From an uncultured Ruminococcus sp. (GTDB lineage Bacteria > Bacillota > Clostridia > Oscillospirales > CAG-272), in NCBI GenBank assembly GCA_902796505.1, contig CADBPA010000213.1, positions 1 to 16,284 on the forward strand: a DNA stretch of 16,284 bases, given 5' to 3'. Below the pieces are notes generated by a model, which had not been told where the DNA came from, did not search any database, and saw only the letters and a list, made by a program, of their open reading frames with translations. How positions within the stretch are numbered: position 1 is the stretch's first letter; the number at the start of each line of letters is the position of its first letter. Positions 6,598-13,971 of the stretch are shown here, in pieces. Both the position numbers and the translations under genes were made by a program.

Positions 6598-6996
6598 TCA
6601 TCCGAAAAAGGTTTTTTTCAGTTTTTCCCCGATCTGCGGGGCGTGTTCGATCAGATCGATGACGCGCTCGGTCGTTGCGGATCCCGGATCCGAGACCGGA
6701 ATCAGCCGCACGTTCTGATCGCTCGATACCGTAAGATAGGCGATCGGCGTGACCGAAACGCCGCTTCCTCCGCCTCCGCCGAATCCGTCCGCGTCCGCGG
6801 CGATCTTTCTCTTCGGCATCCCGATCCCGCCGGTCGCAAATCCGATGGAAATGCGCGAGACCGGAATGACCGTCATGCCGCTCGGAGTGACGATCGGCTG
6901 GCCGAAGGAATTCTGCACCGAAGAAAATTCCCGGATCCCGGTCAGCGACGCATCAAGGATCTGCTGCATATTCCGGTTTTGTTCTTCCGAATTCAC
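6598..6996 (-). CDS. ytfJ: GerW/YtfJ family sporulation protein
   Basis: This 132-residue protein belongs to the GerW (YtfJ) family, which is linked to spore germination in Bacillus. The family pattern is present: QILDASLTGIREF near the N-terminus, the FGQPIVTPSGMTVIPVSRI strand region (31-49), a glycine-rich stretch GFGGGGGSG (71-79), then SVTPIAYLTV. The start codon is GTG at 6996, chosen because AAGGAGGAG lies about 10 bases upstream; the next in-frame ATG (6969) would lose conserved residues. The first 44 bases overlap the end of the upstream membrane-protein gene in another frame, so translation is probably coupled. Its presence supports descent from a spore-forming lineage but does not prove the organism sporulates. 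Confidence 0.92.
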   Translation of the reverse strand: MNSEEQNRNMQQILDASLTGIREFSSVQNSFGQPIVTPSGMTVIPVSRISIGFATGGIGMPKRKIAADADGFGGGGGSGVSVTPIAYLTVSSDQNVRLIPVSDPGSATTERVIDLIEHAPQIGEKLKKTFFG

Positions 6997-7546
6997 GTTG
7001 TTTTCTCCTCCTTTTTCCTCTCGTTTTCAGGTATTCGGTCAAAAAGACGAACAGGGAGGCAAAGGCGGAGAAGAGAAGAAACGAGACGGTAAGATCCAGC
7101 GCGGCGGGAGTCTGCCCGGAAGGTTCTTCGTTCCGTGCGTCGAGAGCAAGGCTCGCCGTAAAGAGCGAAGAAAAACCGATCAGCGCCGCCGCCGTGGCGC
7201 GCATTTTCTGATAGCGGATCGCCCGCTCATACGGAGGAAGTCCCTCCGGGATCAGCGCGGAAAGATCCAAAGAAGCGATCGAAAGATCGCTGTGCGAAAG
7301 CAGATCGCGCAGCGCGGTGATCGCCGGGAAGAAGAGATCCTGCACCGCAAAGGGCGAATCTCTTTTCGGCATATTCCGCTTTTCCGGCGATCTTTTCTTC
7401 TTTTTTAAAGGAATGAAAAAGACGAGAAAGGCGTAGCGGATCTCCAGCGTTTTTTCTTCGGCGATGACGATCCGGAGCGAAACGCGCCCGATCAGAAAAA
7501 GGATCAGAAGCGCGGCTGCGGTGAGAAACAGGGGAATCGTCTGCAT
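6953..7546 (-). CDS. Membrane protein, DUF2953-like (YtfI-type)
   Basis: This 197-residue protein starts with a membrane span (about residues 4-28). A strand-like segment ending in basic residues follows (LEIRYAFLVFFIPLKKKKRSPEK, 35-57), then a polar middle region and a second hydrophobic zone near residues 138-168. The C-terminal tail is strongly basic (KTRGKRRRKQREFGR). The N-terminal span plus short strand pattern and the position immediately upstream of gerW/ytfJ match YtfI-type DUF2953 proteins, which neighbour ytfJ in many Firmicutes. The family match is by resemblance and synteny only. Function is unknown. The 3' end overlaps gerW by 44 bases. Confidence 0.75.
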   Translation of the reverse strand: MQTIPLFLTAAALLILFLIGRVSLRIVIAEEKTLEIRYAFLVFFIPLKKKKRSPEKRNMPKRDSPFAVQDLFFPAITALRDLLSHSDLSIASLDLSALIPEGLPPYERAIRYQKMRATAAALIGFSSLFTASLALDARNEEPSGQTPAALDLTVSFLLFSAFASLFVFLTEYLKTRGKRRRKQREFGRTKPEYAADP

Positions 7547-7631
7547 GGGCGGCGCTCCTTCCTTTTATCATACAAGGTCAGTATGCGCCGTTTTCTTCAT
7601 AAATATGTATAGGTTTGTTCGACAGTCCGTC

Positions 7632-8414
7632 TTAATCGTCAAACTGCGTATCGTCCGCCGACGGCTCTTCAAATTCCGGCTCGGCAGGTGCTTCGGCGGG
7701 AGTTTCGGCTTTGGGGGTGAGTTCGGATCCCACCTCTTCCGCCGTTTCCAGCGCGGACGCTTCCATCGTGATCTGATCGCCCTGCTCGATTTCGGCTTCG
7801 GCGGTTTTCTTTTCTTCCGCCTCGCGCGCCTTATCGAACATCTGCATCAGCTCGTCCGATTCCTTCGGCAGAGCGGCGATCGAGGGAAGCCCGAAGGAGC
7901 GAAGGAAATCCGCCGTCGTGCCGAACACCATCGGCCGCCCCGGAACGTCCAGCCTGCCTTTGGACTCGATCAGTCCGCGGTCGATCAGGTTGTTCATGGC
8001 GTAGGACGAATCCGCGCTGCGGAGGGTATCCACGAAAAATCTCGTGACGGGCTGGTTGTAGGCGACGATCGCAAGCGCCTCCATTGAGGAGGTCGAAAGG
8101 CTGCCGCTCTTTTTGATGCCGAGCGCCTCGCGGATCTCGGGAAGGTAGTCCTGCTTCGTGCAGAGCTGGCAGGAATCGTCGTAGCAGAGCAGGATCACGC
8201 CGCGCTGCAGTTCGCTGTCGTTGTATTTGAGCGAATAATTGAACGCGCGGTCCTTGACCTTTCCCGGCGTCATTCCGAAAACGCGCGCGAGCGTTGCGTA
8301 GGATACGGGATGCCCTGCGGCGAAAAGTACCGCTTCCAGCGCTTCCTCAAATACGATCTCTCTCTCCTCCGAACCCTCTTCGGGGAGATCCTGAGTCATC
8401 ATTTCTTCTGTCAT
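7632..8414 (-). CDS. scpB: Segregation and condensation protein B
   Basis: ScpB is the kite-type winged-helix subunit of the bacterial SMC condensin, dimerising and binding ScpA. The 260-residue product has the expected N-terminal segment (EALEAVLFAAGHPVSYATLA) and the family signature SSMEALAIVAYNQPVTR in the middle, followed by the second winged-helix ending VFGTTADFLRSFGL. From about residue 200 a long Glu/Ala/Pro-rich acidic tail (EAPAEPEFEEPSADDTQFDD at the end) extends past the usual fold and is probably disordered. The gene starts 12 bases after the end of scpA. The 85 bases between its stop and the next gene hold no convincing promoter. Confidence 0.95.
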   Translation of the reverse strand: MTEEMMTQDLPEEGSEEREIVFEEALEAVLFAAGHPVSYATLARVFGMTPGKVKDRAFNYSLKYNDSELQRGVILLCYDDSCQLCTKQDYLPEIREALGIKKSGSLSTSSMEALAIVAYNQPVTRFFVDTLRSADSSYAMNNLIDRGLIESKGRLDVPGRPMVFGTTADFLRSFGLPSIAALPKESDELMQMFDKAREAEEKKTAEAEIEQGDQITMEASALETAEEVGSELTPKAETPAEAPAEPEFEEPSADDTQFDD

Positions 8415-8426
8415 ATCGGTGATCCT

Positions 8427-9260
8427 TTATTTCGTTTCGGTTTCGTTTTCGCCGTCGGTGACGACCGGCACGTCAAATTCGCTTTCGAGATCGGTCGTCG
8501 GAACGTAATCCGGGTTGAGTTTCAGCATCAGCTCCGGGCCGTTCGTTTCGTATTCGTAAACGCCTTCTTCGATCTCGCGTACCGAGGTGATGAAGACGCG
8601 CTGCACCTTGATCATTTCGAGCACGCCCATGAAGCGCGCGACGATCTCGGCGCGGCTCTCGGAATCCTTCAGCAGGAAGAAGAGCGAGACCTCCTCGTTG
8701 TCCTCCATCATTTCGCACATCTGCTCGATCTTTTCCTCGACCGATACGACGTGGTGCTTGATCAGCGGATTGACGAGGTCCTGCGGCTTGCGCTCGGATT
8801 CCGAGACTTTGATGCGGCGCATCACGCTGTTCAGCGCTTTGATGAGCAGATCCGGGTCGAGATTCAGGGGAAGCCCCTTTTCCGGGGGAACCTCGTCGGT
8901 CCCTTTGACGAAACGCCCGGAGTACTCTTCGTAAAGCGGGCGCATCCTGCTCGCCGCGAGCTTTGCTTTCTGATAGAGAAGAAGCGCGTCCTGAATGCTT
9001 CTTCTGGGATCGTTTTCGGTCCCTTCCTCGTGCGGAAGAAGCATCTTGCTTTTGATCACCATCAGGTCGGTCGCCATCACGATGAATTCGCTGGCGATCT
9101 CAAGGTCCATGCGCTGCGCCTCGGTGATATATTCCATATACTGATCGCAGATCATCACGATCGGAATATCGGTAATGCTGACCTTGTTCTTGCTGATCAG
9201 CGTCAGAAGAAGATCCAGAGGACCTTCAAATTGATCCAGCCGGTAGGTTATCTGCGGCAT
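8427..9260 (-). CDS. scpA: Segregation and condensation protein A
   Basis: ScpA is the kleisin that bridges the SMC head domains and carries ScpB; the complex compacts and separates replicated chromosomes. The 277-residue product begins with the family hallmark FEGPLDLLLTLISKNKVSITDI (residues 11-32). Next is the helix EIASEFIVMATDLMVIKSKMLLP that contacts the SMC neck. A winged-helix C-terminal region (SRAEIVARFMGVLEMIKVQRV) binds the SMC cap. The last 35 or so residues are acidic and polar and look extended. The gene lies 22 bases after the site-2 protease and 12 bases before scpB, giving the usual scpA-scpB order. Confidence 0.96.
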   Translation of the reverse strand: MPQITYRLDQFEGPLDLLLTLISKNKVSITDIPIVMICDQYMEYITEAQRMDLEIASEFIVMATDLMVIKSKMLLPHEEGTENDPRRSIQDALLLYQKAKLAASRMRPLYEEYSGRFVKGTDEVPPEKGLPLNLDPDLLIKALNSVMRRIKVSESERKPQDLVNPLIKHHVVSVEEKIEQMCEMMEDNEEVSLFFLLKDSESRAEIVARFMGVLEMIKVQRVFITSVREIEEGVYEYETNGPELMLKLNPDYVPTTDLESEFDVPVVTDGENETETK

Positions 9261-9282
9261 AAACGTCTCCTTGAATAAAATG

Positions 9283-10008
9283 TCAGGCGATTCTCCGGAA
9301 AAGGATCAGCTCCCAGAAGGTAAGGATCTTGCCGGAGAGCCATTCGATCGCGTCCGAGAGAAGATCCGAGATCGAGAGGATGGAAACCAGAACCGAAAGC
9401 ACCGGGTTTTCCGAGACCGCAGGGATCGACAGAAGATACCGCGAGACGGCGCTTCCGAGGAGAAGCCATCCGATAAAGACAAAGTAGATGATCCTCTCGT
9501 ATCGCATGATCGAAAAATAAGTCCGGTCGGGAAGAATCGCGCCGAGAACGCGCGATCCGTCGAGCGGCGGCACCGGGATCAGGTTGAAGAGGGCGATGCC
9601 GAGATTCGAGAGGTGGAAGATATAGAGAAAGAGCGAAAAATAGTAACTGACGGCGGGCGGATCCTGCATTTTCGTCAGCCCCTCATAAAAAAGAAGGAAG
9701 AAACATCCTCCGAAAAAGGACATGATCAGATTGGAGAGCGGCCCGGCGAGCGCCGTCAGGGCGAAATCCCGCTTCGGATGCTTGAAATTTCTCGGATTGA
9801 TCGGGACCGGTTTTGCCCATCCGAAGTGGAACAGCACCATGCAGAGCGCGCCGACCGGATCGAGATGACGGATCGGGTTGAGCGAAAGCCGCCCCATATT
9901 TTTCGCGGTGTCGTCGCCGAGTTTATAAGCGACGAAGCCGTGGGCGTATTCGTGTACGGTGAGAATGATCAGCGCCGCGATCGCGCTGAGCAGATAATTT
10001 ACGGCCAT
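9283..10008 (-). CDS. Site-2 protease family (M50) membrane metalloprotease
   Basis: This 241-residue integral membrane zinc protease of the M50 family has several spans. The zinc motif HEYAH (residues 19-23) lies in the first membrane segment, and the second metal-binding motif is NLIPVPPLDG (142-151) with Asp150 as the third ligand. It is a short form without a PDZ domain, like the YwhC-type proteins that often precede scpA in Firmicutes. Substrates are unknown; related enzymes cut membrane-bound regulators within the bilayer. AAGGAG about 5 bases ahead of the ATG supports the start, and the gap to engB is only 12 bases. Confidence 0.93.
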   Translation of the reverse strand: MAVNYLLSAIAALIILTVHEYAHGFVAYKLGDDTAKNMGRLSLNPIRHLDPVGALCMVLFHFGWAKPVPINPRNFKHPKRDFALTALAGPLSNLIMSFFGGCFFLLFYEGLTKMQDPPAVSYYFSLFLYIFHLSNLGIALFNLIPVPPLDGSRVLGAILPDRTYFSIMRYERIIYFVFIGWLLLGSAVSRYLLSIPAVSENPVLSVLVSILSISDLLSDAIEWLSGKILTFWELILFRRIA

Positions 10009-10020
10009 AAGGTTCTCCTT

Positions 10021-10617
10021 TTATAACACCTCGTCGATCTGCGCCCAGACGGTATCTTTGCCCTCGCGCGAGATCGCAGAGAAGGGGATCACGCGGATGC
10101 CGCTTCCGCCGAAAACGCCGTCTTCGATCCCGCGGACGGCTTCGGCAAGCGCGGTCTTCGAGAGTTTGTCCGCCTTGGTCGCAACGACGGCGAAGGGAAT
10201 TTTGCGTTCGATCAGGAAATTGATCATCAGCACGTCGTCCTCGGTCGGCCCGGTGCGGACGTCGATCAGCTGGAGCGTGAGGCGGACGGCGTCCGCCGAC
10301 GGATTTTTGAGAAAATAGTCCTCTGTCAGCGAGCTCCATACCTTTTTGAAATCCTTCGAGCGCTTGGCGTATCCGTACCCCGGCAGGTCTACAAGAAAGA
10401 ACTTTCGGTCGACGCCGTAATAGTTGATCGTGACCGTCTTTCCGGGGGAGGAGGAGGTGCGCGCCAGAGATTTTCTGCCGAGAAGGGTGTTGATCAGCGA
10501 ACTTTTTCCGACGTTCGAGCGGCCGGAGAGCGCGATCTGCGGGCGCGGATCGCGCGGAAACTGAGACGAATTCCCGACCGTCAGGGAAAGACCGGCGTTG
10601 TTGATATTATATTTCAT
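10021..10617 (-). CDS. engB: Ribosome biogenesis GTPase EngB (YsxC/YihA)
   Basis: EngB is a small essential GTPase that assists assembly of the 50S ribosomal subunit. The 198-residue protein has the full set of GTPase motifs: G1 GRSNVGKS (32-39), G2 around Thr61 (SPGKTVTIN), G3 DLPGYG (77-82), G4 TKAD (147-150) and a G5-like SAIS. Length is normal. It starts 15 bases after lon, the same order as lonA-ysxC in Bacillus subtilis, and AAGGAC upstream of the ATG supports the start. Confidence 0.97.
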   Translation of the reverse strand: MKYNINNAGLSLTVGNSSQFPRDPRPQIALSGRSNVGKSSLINTLLGRKSLARTSSSPGKTVTINYYGVDRKFFLVDLPGYGYAKRSKDFKKVWSSLTEDYFLKNPSADAVRLTLQLIDVRTGPTEDDVLMINFLIERKIPFAVVATKADKLSKTALAEAVRGIEDGVFGGSGIRVIPFSAISREGKDTVWAQIDEVL

Positions 10618-10632
10618 AATCGTCCTTTTCGA

Positions 10633-13020
10633 TCAATTGTTCCGGGCGAGAGCCGAGCGAAGCACGTCGCCGGCGGTCTTGCAGGGAATGAATTCGAGAT
10701 GCGCCTTGGCTTCCGAATCGATCTCGTCGAGGTCGCGCAGATTCTCTTCGGGGATCAGTACGGTTTTGACGCCGGCGCGATAAGCGGCGAGCGTTTTTTC
10801 GCGCAGTCCGCCGATCGGAAGCACCTTTCCGCGCAGGGTGATCTCTCCGGTCATCGCCACGTCGCGCCTGACGGGGGTGTTGCTGAGCGCGGAGACGATC
10901 GCCGTCACCATCGTGACGCCGGCGGAAGGTCCGTCTTTCGGAACGGCGCCCTCCGGGAAGTGGATGTGCAGATCCTTCTTTTTATAGTATTCTCCGTCGA
11001 TATGATAATCCTGCGCGATCGTGCGGACGAAGGAGTTTGCGATATGCGCGGATTCCTTCATCACGTCGCCGAGCGAGCCGGTCAGCTCGATCTTGCCGGA
11101 GCCTTCCATGACGGCGACTTCGACCTTCAGCAGATCCCCTCCGGTCTGCGTATAGGCAAGACCGTTGACGATGCCGACGCGGTTTTCTTCCTCGATGCTT
11201 TCGGGAAGCACCTTCGGCTTGCCGAGGAAATCGACGAGATTCTTTTCGGTGATCGTGACCGATTTGATCGCACCGTCGCTTTCGGCGATTCTTTTCGCCG
11301 CCTTGCGGATCAGCGAAGAGATCTCGCGTTCGAGATTACGGACGCCCGCCTCGCGGGTGTATTGCTTGATCAGCGCGAGAATACCGTCGTCGGTCATGCG
11401 GAAGCGGCGCTTGTTCATTCCGTTTTTCTGCAGCTGTTTGCCGATCAGATGGTTTTTCGCAATGGAGAGTTTTTCCGAATCGGTATAGGTGTCGAGTTCG
11501 ATCACCTCCATACGGTCGAGCAGCGGCAGGGGGATGCGGTCGTAGGAGTTCGCCGTCGCAATGAAGAGGCAGTCCGAAAGATCGATCGGAAGCTCCATGA
11601 AATTGTCGCGGAATTCCTTGTTCTGCTCCGGGTCGAGGACTTCGAGCAGAGCCGAGGTGGGATCGCCGCGGAAATCGTTGGCGAGCTTGTCGATCTCGTC
11701 GAAAATGATGACGGGATTTTCGACCTTCGCTTCGATCAGCGCGTTGATCACCCGGCCGGGCATGGCGCCGACGTAGGTCTTTCTGTGCCCGCGGATCTCG
11801 GCTTCGTCGTGCATACCGCCGAGGGAGACTCTCGCGTACTTGCGGTGAAGCGCACGCGCGATGGAAATGGCGACCGATGTCTTGCCGACGCCCGGAGGGC
11901 CGACGAGGCAGAGCGTCTGGTTCTTGACTTGATCGGAGAACTGCCGGACGGCGACGAATTCGAGAATGCGTTCCTTCACTTTGTCCAGCCCGTCGTGATC
12001 GGCGTCGAGGATCTTTTTTGCGCCGGCGACGGTCGGCGATTCGGACGTGCGTTTCCCAAAGGGAAAGTCCAGACAGGTGTCGAGATAGGAGCGGATGACC
12101 GTTCCTTCCGCCGCACCGAAGGGCGTCTTGGCGAGCTTGTTGACCTCTTTTTCGAGCTTCTCGCGGACTTCTTTCGGCAGATTCGCTTTTGCGATCTTTT
12201 CGTCGTACTCTCGGATCTCGTCGTCCTCTTCCTCGCCGAGCTCGGCTTGAATGGCGCGCATCTGTTCGCGCAGGAAGAATTCCTTCTGATTGCGGTCGAC
12301 CTTTTCGCGCACTTCCTGCTGGATGCGGCTTTCGCATTCGAGCAGAACGCGTTCTTCTTCCAGATGAACGGCGAGCGCCTGCAGGCGCTTGAACGGGCGG
12401 AGCGCTTCGAGAATCGTCTGCTTGTTGTGCGGATCGATCAGCGCGGAGGACGCCACAAAGTCGGCAAAATGCCCCGGATCGGTCAGAGCGCTTGCGGCGT
12501 GATAGAGTTCTTCGGTGAAGGAGGGATGAATGCGGGGAAGTTCCGCCAGGGCGGCGGTGATCTCCGCAACGGCGGCGCGGCTCGCCTCGGTCATACTGTC
12601 AAGGTCGGTCAGATCCTCCTTGATCTGATATTCGGCGGTGAGGTATCCGTCCGTCATACGCGGCGCCTCGATCTTCACGCGGCTCTCGCCCTCGAACACG
12701 ACCGAGAGATTTCCCTGAGGATTCTTGACGACGTGCTTGATCTTCGCCAGCGTTCCCATCCGGTAGAGGGCGCGCTCGCCGGTCGGCAGTTCGCTTCCGG
12801 AGTCTCTTTGCGCAACGAGAAGGATCTTCGCGTCGTATATCGTTGCGGAGGCGGTAAAGGCTTTCAGGCAGATCGGCCGGACCAGATCGAGATTCAGCTG
12901 CACCTGCGGGAAAGCGACCACGCCGCGCAGCGGAAGGATCGGGAGGCGGTTTTTCGTTTCCTCCGCCGGTTTCTCCGCGTCGGGGAGGACGTCTGTATTT
13001 TTATCGTTATGATCAATCAT
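10633..13020 (-). CDS. lon: ATP-dependent protease La (Lon)
   Basis: Lon is a cytoplasmic AAA+ protease that degrades misfolded and regulatory proteins. Numbered from the ATG at 13020 (795 residues), the protein has the N-terminal substrate domain opening RLPILPLRGVVAFP. Walker A GPPGVGKT is at 374-381 and Walker B VIIFDE at 437-442. The proteolytic domain has catalytic Ser699 in PKDGPSAG and Lys742 in GLREKTLAA, the usual 43 residues apart. The frame is open upstream to an ATG at 13068, but that start would add 16 residues unlike Lon, lies only about 17 bases past the predicted transcription start, and has no SD. The 13020 start has only a weak GGAAAC upstream. It is the first gene of the ten-gene minus-strand block. 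Confidence 0.97.
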   Translation of the reverse strand: MIDHNDKNTDVLPDAEKPAEETKNRLPILPLRGVVAFPQVQLNLDLVRPICLKAFTASATIYDAKILLVAQRDSGSELPTGERALYRMGTLAKIKHVVKNPQGNLSVVFEGESRVKIEAPRMTDGYLTAEYQIKEDLTDLDSMTEASRAAVAEITAALAELPRIHPSFTEELYHAASALTDPGHFADFVASSALIDPHNKQTILEALRPFKRLQALAVHLEEERVLLECESRIQQEVREKVDRNQKEFFLREQMRAIQAELGEEEDDEIREYDEKIAKANLPKEVREKLEKEVNKLAKTPFGAAEGTVIRSYLDTCLDFPFGKRTSESPTVAGAKKILDADHDGLDKVKERILEFVAVRQFSDQVKNQTLCLVGPPGVGKTSVAISIARALHRKYARVSLGGMHDEAEIRGHRKTYVGAMPGRVINALIEAKVENPVIIFDEIDKLANDFRGDPTSALLEVLDPEQNKEFRDNFMELPIDLSDCLFIATANSYDRIPLPLLDRMEVIELDTYTDSEKLSIAKNHLIGKQLQKNGMNKRRFRMTDDGILALIKQYTREAGVRNLEREISSLIRKAAKRIAESDGAIKSVTITEKNLVDFLGKPKVLPESIEEENRVGIVNGLAYTQTGGDLLKVEVAVMEGSGKIELTGSLGDVMKESAHIANSFVRTIAQDYHIDGEYYKKKDLHIHFPEGAVPKDGPSAGVTMVTAIVSALSNTPVRRDVAMTGEITLRGKVLPIGGLREKTLAAYRAGVKTVLIPEENLRDLDEIDSEAKAHLEFIPCKTAGDVLRSALARNN

Positions 13021-13091
13021 TTTTTGGTTTCCGTTTCCATTTAGATTACTGAAATACGCACAGAGCATATCAATTCATTCTATTATAACAT

Positions 13092-13121
13092 ATTATAAAA
13101 TAAAAATCCACCCTTTTGCAA
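13092..13121 (-). promoter_or_regulatory. Predicted promoter of the lon operon
   Basis: On the minus strand TTGCAA (13121-13116) is followed after 18 bases by a perfect TATAAT (13097-13092), placing transcription start near 13085. A second TATAAT lies at 13087-13082 but has a poor -35. No CIRCE (HrcA) or CtsR-like operator was seen, so heat-shock control is not supported by what I can read. Confidence 0.65.
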
Positions 13122-13163
13122 AAATAATTTTCAAAAAAATTTCGATATTTTTTTCAAAAGGTA

Positions 13164-13192
13164 TTGACAAACCGGAATCGGAATGCTATAAT
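13164..13192 (+). promoter_or_regulatory. Consensus sigma-A promoter of infC-rpmI-rplT
   Basis: TTGACA (13164-13169), 17 bases, then TATAAT (13187-13192), with an extended -10 (TGC directly ahead). This is a fully consensus promoter, fitting strong ribosomal-protein expression. Transcription should start near 13199, leaving a leader of about 155 bases before infC. Confidence 0.93.
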
Positions 13193-13249
13193 AGCAGAGT
13201 AAGAGCGAAAGGCTCCAAAACAAGCAGAAATCTTTTCTCACCGTGCCGC

Positions 13250-13294
13250 CCGGCGCGTACGGTCAATATGTTTCGTCACCCGGCGTGCATACGG
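13250..13294 (+). repeat. Two-copy direct repeat in the infC leader
   Basis: CCCGGCGCGTACGG (13250-13263) recurs as CCCGGCGTGCATACGG (13279-13294), differing by a two-base insertion and local changes. Both copies can pair, with a bulge, to the upstream CCGTGCCG (13242-13249). The second copy contains the 5' arm of the terminator, so the two pairings have opposite consequences. Confidence 0.75.
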
Positions 13295-13318
13295 AAAAGG
13301 TTTTTCGTATGCTTTTTT
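13287..13318 (+). terminator. Leader terminator upstream of infC
   Basis: GCATACG (13287-13293) pairs with CGTATGC (13306-13312), extended inward by A-T pairs between the AAAA and TTTT stretches, and is followed by six T residues (13313-13318). It precedes the infC start by 36 bases, so it works as an attenuator rather than an end-of-gene signal. Confidence 0.88.
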
Positions 13319-13340
13319 GTTTCATTTCGGAATTTTTTCT

Positions 13341-13346
13341 GGAGGT
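13341..13346 (+). promoter_or_regulatory. Shine-Dalgarno site that fixes the AUU start of infC
   Basis: GGAGGT lies 8 bases upstream of ATT at 13355. No ATG, GTG or TTG occurs in frame between this site and the conserved IF3 N-terminus, so the AUU codon is the only reasonable start. Confidence 0.9.
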
Positions 13347-13354
13347 ACAAGGCT

Positions 13355-13891
13355 ATTTCTACGAGCAAAAACGCAAAGGATCTTCCGATCAACGAGGAGA
13401 TCAAAGCCCCTGAAGTCAGAGTCGTCGGTCCGAATGACGCCCAGCCGGGTATCATGAAGATCGCGGACGCGATCGCGTATGCCGAAAAGAACGGCGTGGA
13501 TCTCGTTCTGATCGTTCCGACGGCGCAGCCCCCCGTTTGCCGCGCGATCGATTACGGAAAATTCTGCTTTGAGCGGGATAAGCGCGAAAAAGAGGCAAAG
13601 AAGAAGCAGGTGATCGTCAAAGTCAAGGAGGTCCAGCTCTCCTGCCGCATCGAGCAGCATGATTTTGAGACGCGTGTGAATCAGGCGAAGCGTTTCCTTT
13701 CGGAAGGCAACAAGGTCAAGGCTGTCGTCCGCTTCAAGGGAAGAGAAATGTCGCATATGGAGCTTGGCCGGGAAGTGATCGATAACTTCGTTTCCGCCTG
13801 CGCGGAATGCGGAGCGGCAGAGAAGAAACCGGTCCTCGACGGCAGATATATGTCGGTCGTCGTTTCTCCGCTGAAACCGGAGAAAAAGTAA
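13355..13891 (+). CDS. infC: Translation initiation factor IF-3, AUU start
   Basis: IF3 binds the 30S subunit and checks start-codon pairing. The product is 178 residues if it begins at the ATT codon, close to the family length. It has the N-terminal domain (KDLPINEEIKAPEVRVVG...), the family signature AIDYGKFCFERDKREKEAKKK leading into the basic linker helix, and the C-terminal domain with IEQHDFETRVNQAKRFL and VVRFKGREMSH. The frame is open upstream to an ATG at 13268, but that codon lies in the leader ahead of the terminator hairpin, has no SD, and would add residues unlike IF3. AUU starts on infC are known from Escherichia coli and Bacillus and allow IF3 to repress its own translation. 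It is the first gene of the operon with rpmI and rplT. Confidence 0.97.
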   Translation: MSTSKNAKDLPINEEIKAPEVRVVGPNDAQPGIMKIADAIAYAEKNGVDLVLIVPTAQPPVCRAIDYGKFCFERDKREKEAKKKQVIVKVKEVQLSCRIEQHDFETRVNQAKRFLSEGNKVKAVVRFKGREMSHMELGREVIDNFVSACAECGAAEKKPVLDGRYMSVVVSPLKPEKK

Positions 13892-13926
13892 AATCGTTAT
13901 AAATTCTTTGGATTTATATAAATCGA

Positions 13927-13943
13927 GCGGGATCCCTTCCCGC
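13927..13943 (+). other. Small hairpin between infC and rpmI
   Basis: GCGGGA (13927-13932) pairs with TCCCGC (13938-13943) around a five-base loop. No T run follows, so it is not a terminator. It may stabilise or process the message between infC and rpmI, or contribute to an L20 operator; this is a guess. Confidence 0.45.
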
Positions 13944-13971
13944 AATCTGTAATAAGAAGGAGAAGCACAAA

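Larger units (their letters stand above)
13199..13340 (+). promoter_or_regulatory. infC leader RNA, probable L20-type autoregulatory attenuator
   Basis: The untranslated leader contains a GC-rich hairpin (about 13241-13264) and a downstream terminator (13287-13318), with room for alternative pairing between them. In Bacillus subtilis the infC-rpmI-rplT leader is controlled by ribosomal protein L20 through premature termination. Position and architecture fit that here, but I cannot confirm the L20-binding structure by eye. Confidence 0.6.

Noticed and set aside
7547..7631. TATGAT-like -10 in the gap between scpB and the DUF2953-like gene
   Set aside because: No acceptable -35 lies at 16-18 bases, and the implied start would fall almost on the ribosome binding site.
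10699..13044. 781-codon open frame on the plus strand opposite lon
   Set aside because: It is the antisense mirror of a fully conserved lon gene in GC-rich codon usage; its translation is rich in Arg, Asp, Phe and His with no recognisable domain and no SD.
13021..13068. 16-residue N-terminal extension of Lon from the ATG at 13068
   Set aside because: It has no SD, sits very close to the predicted transcription start and is unlike the Lon N-terminus.
13268..13354. N-terminal extension of IF3 from the ATG at 13268
   Set aside because: It lies across the leader terminator, has no SD and does not resemble IF3; the AUU start with GGAGGT fits much better.
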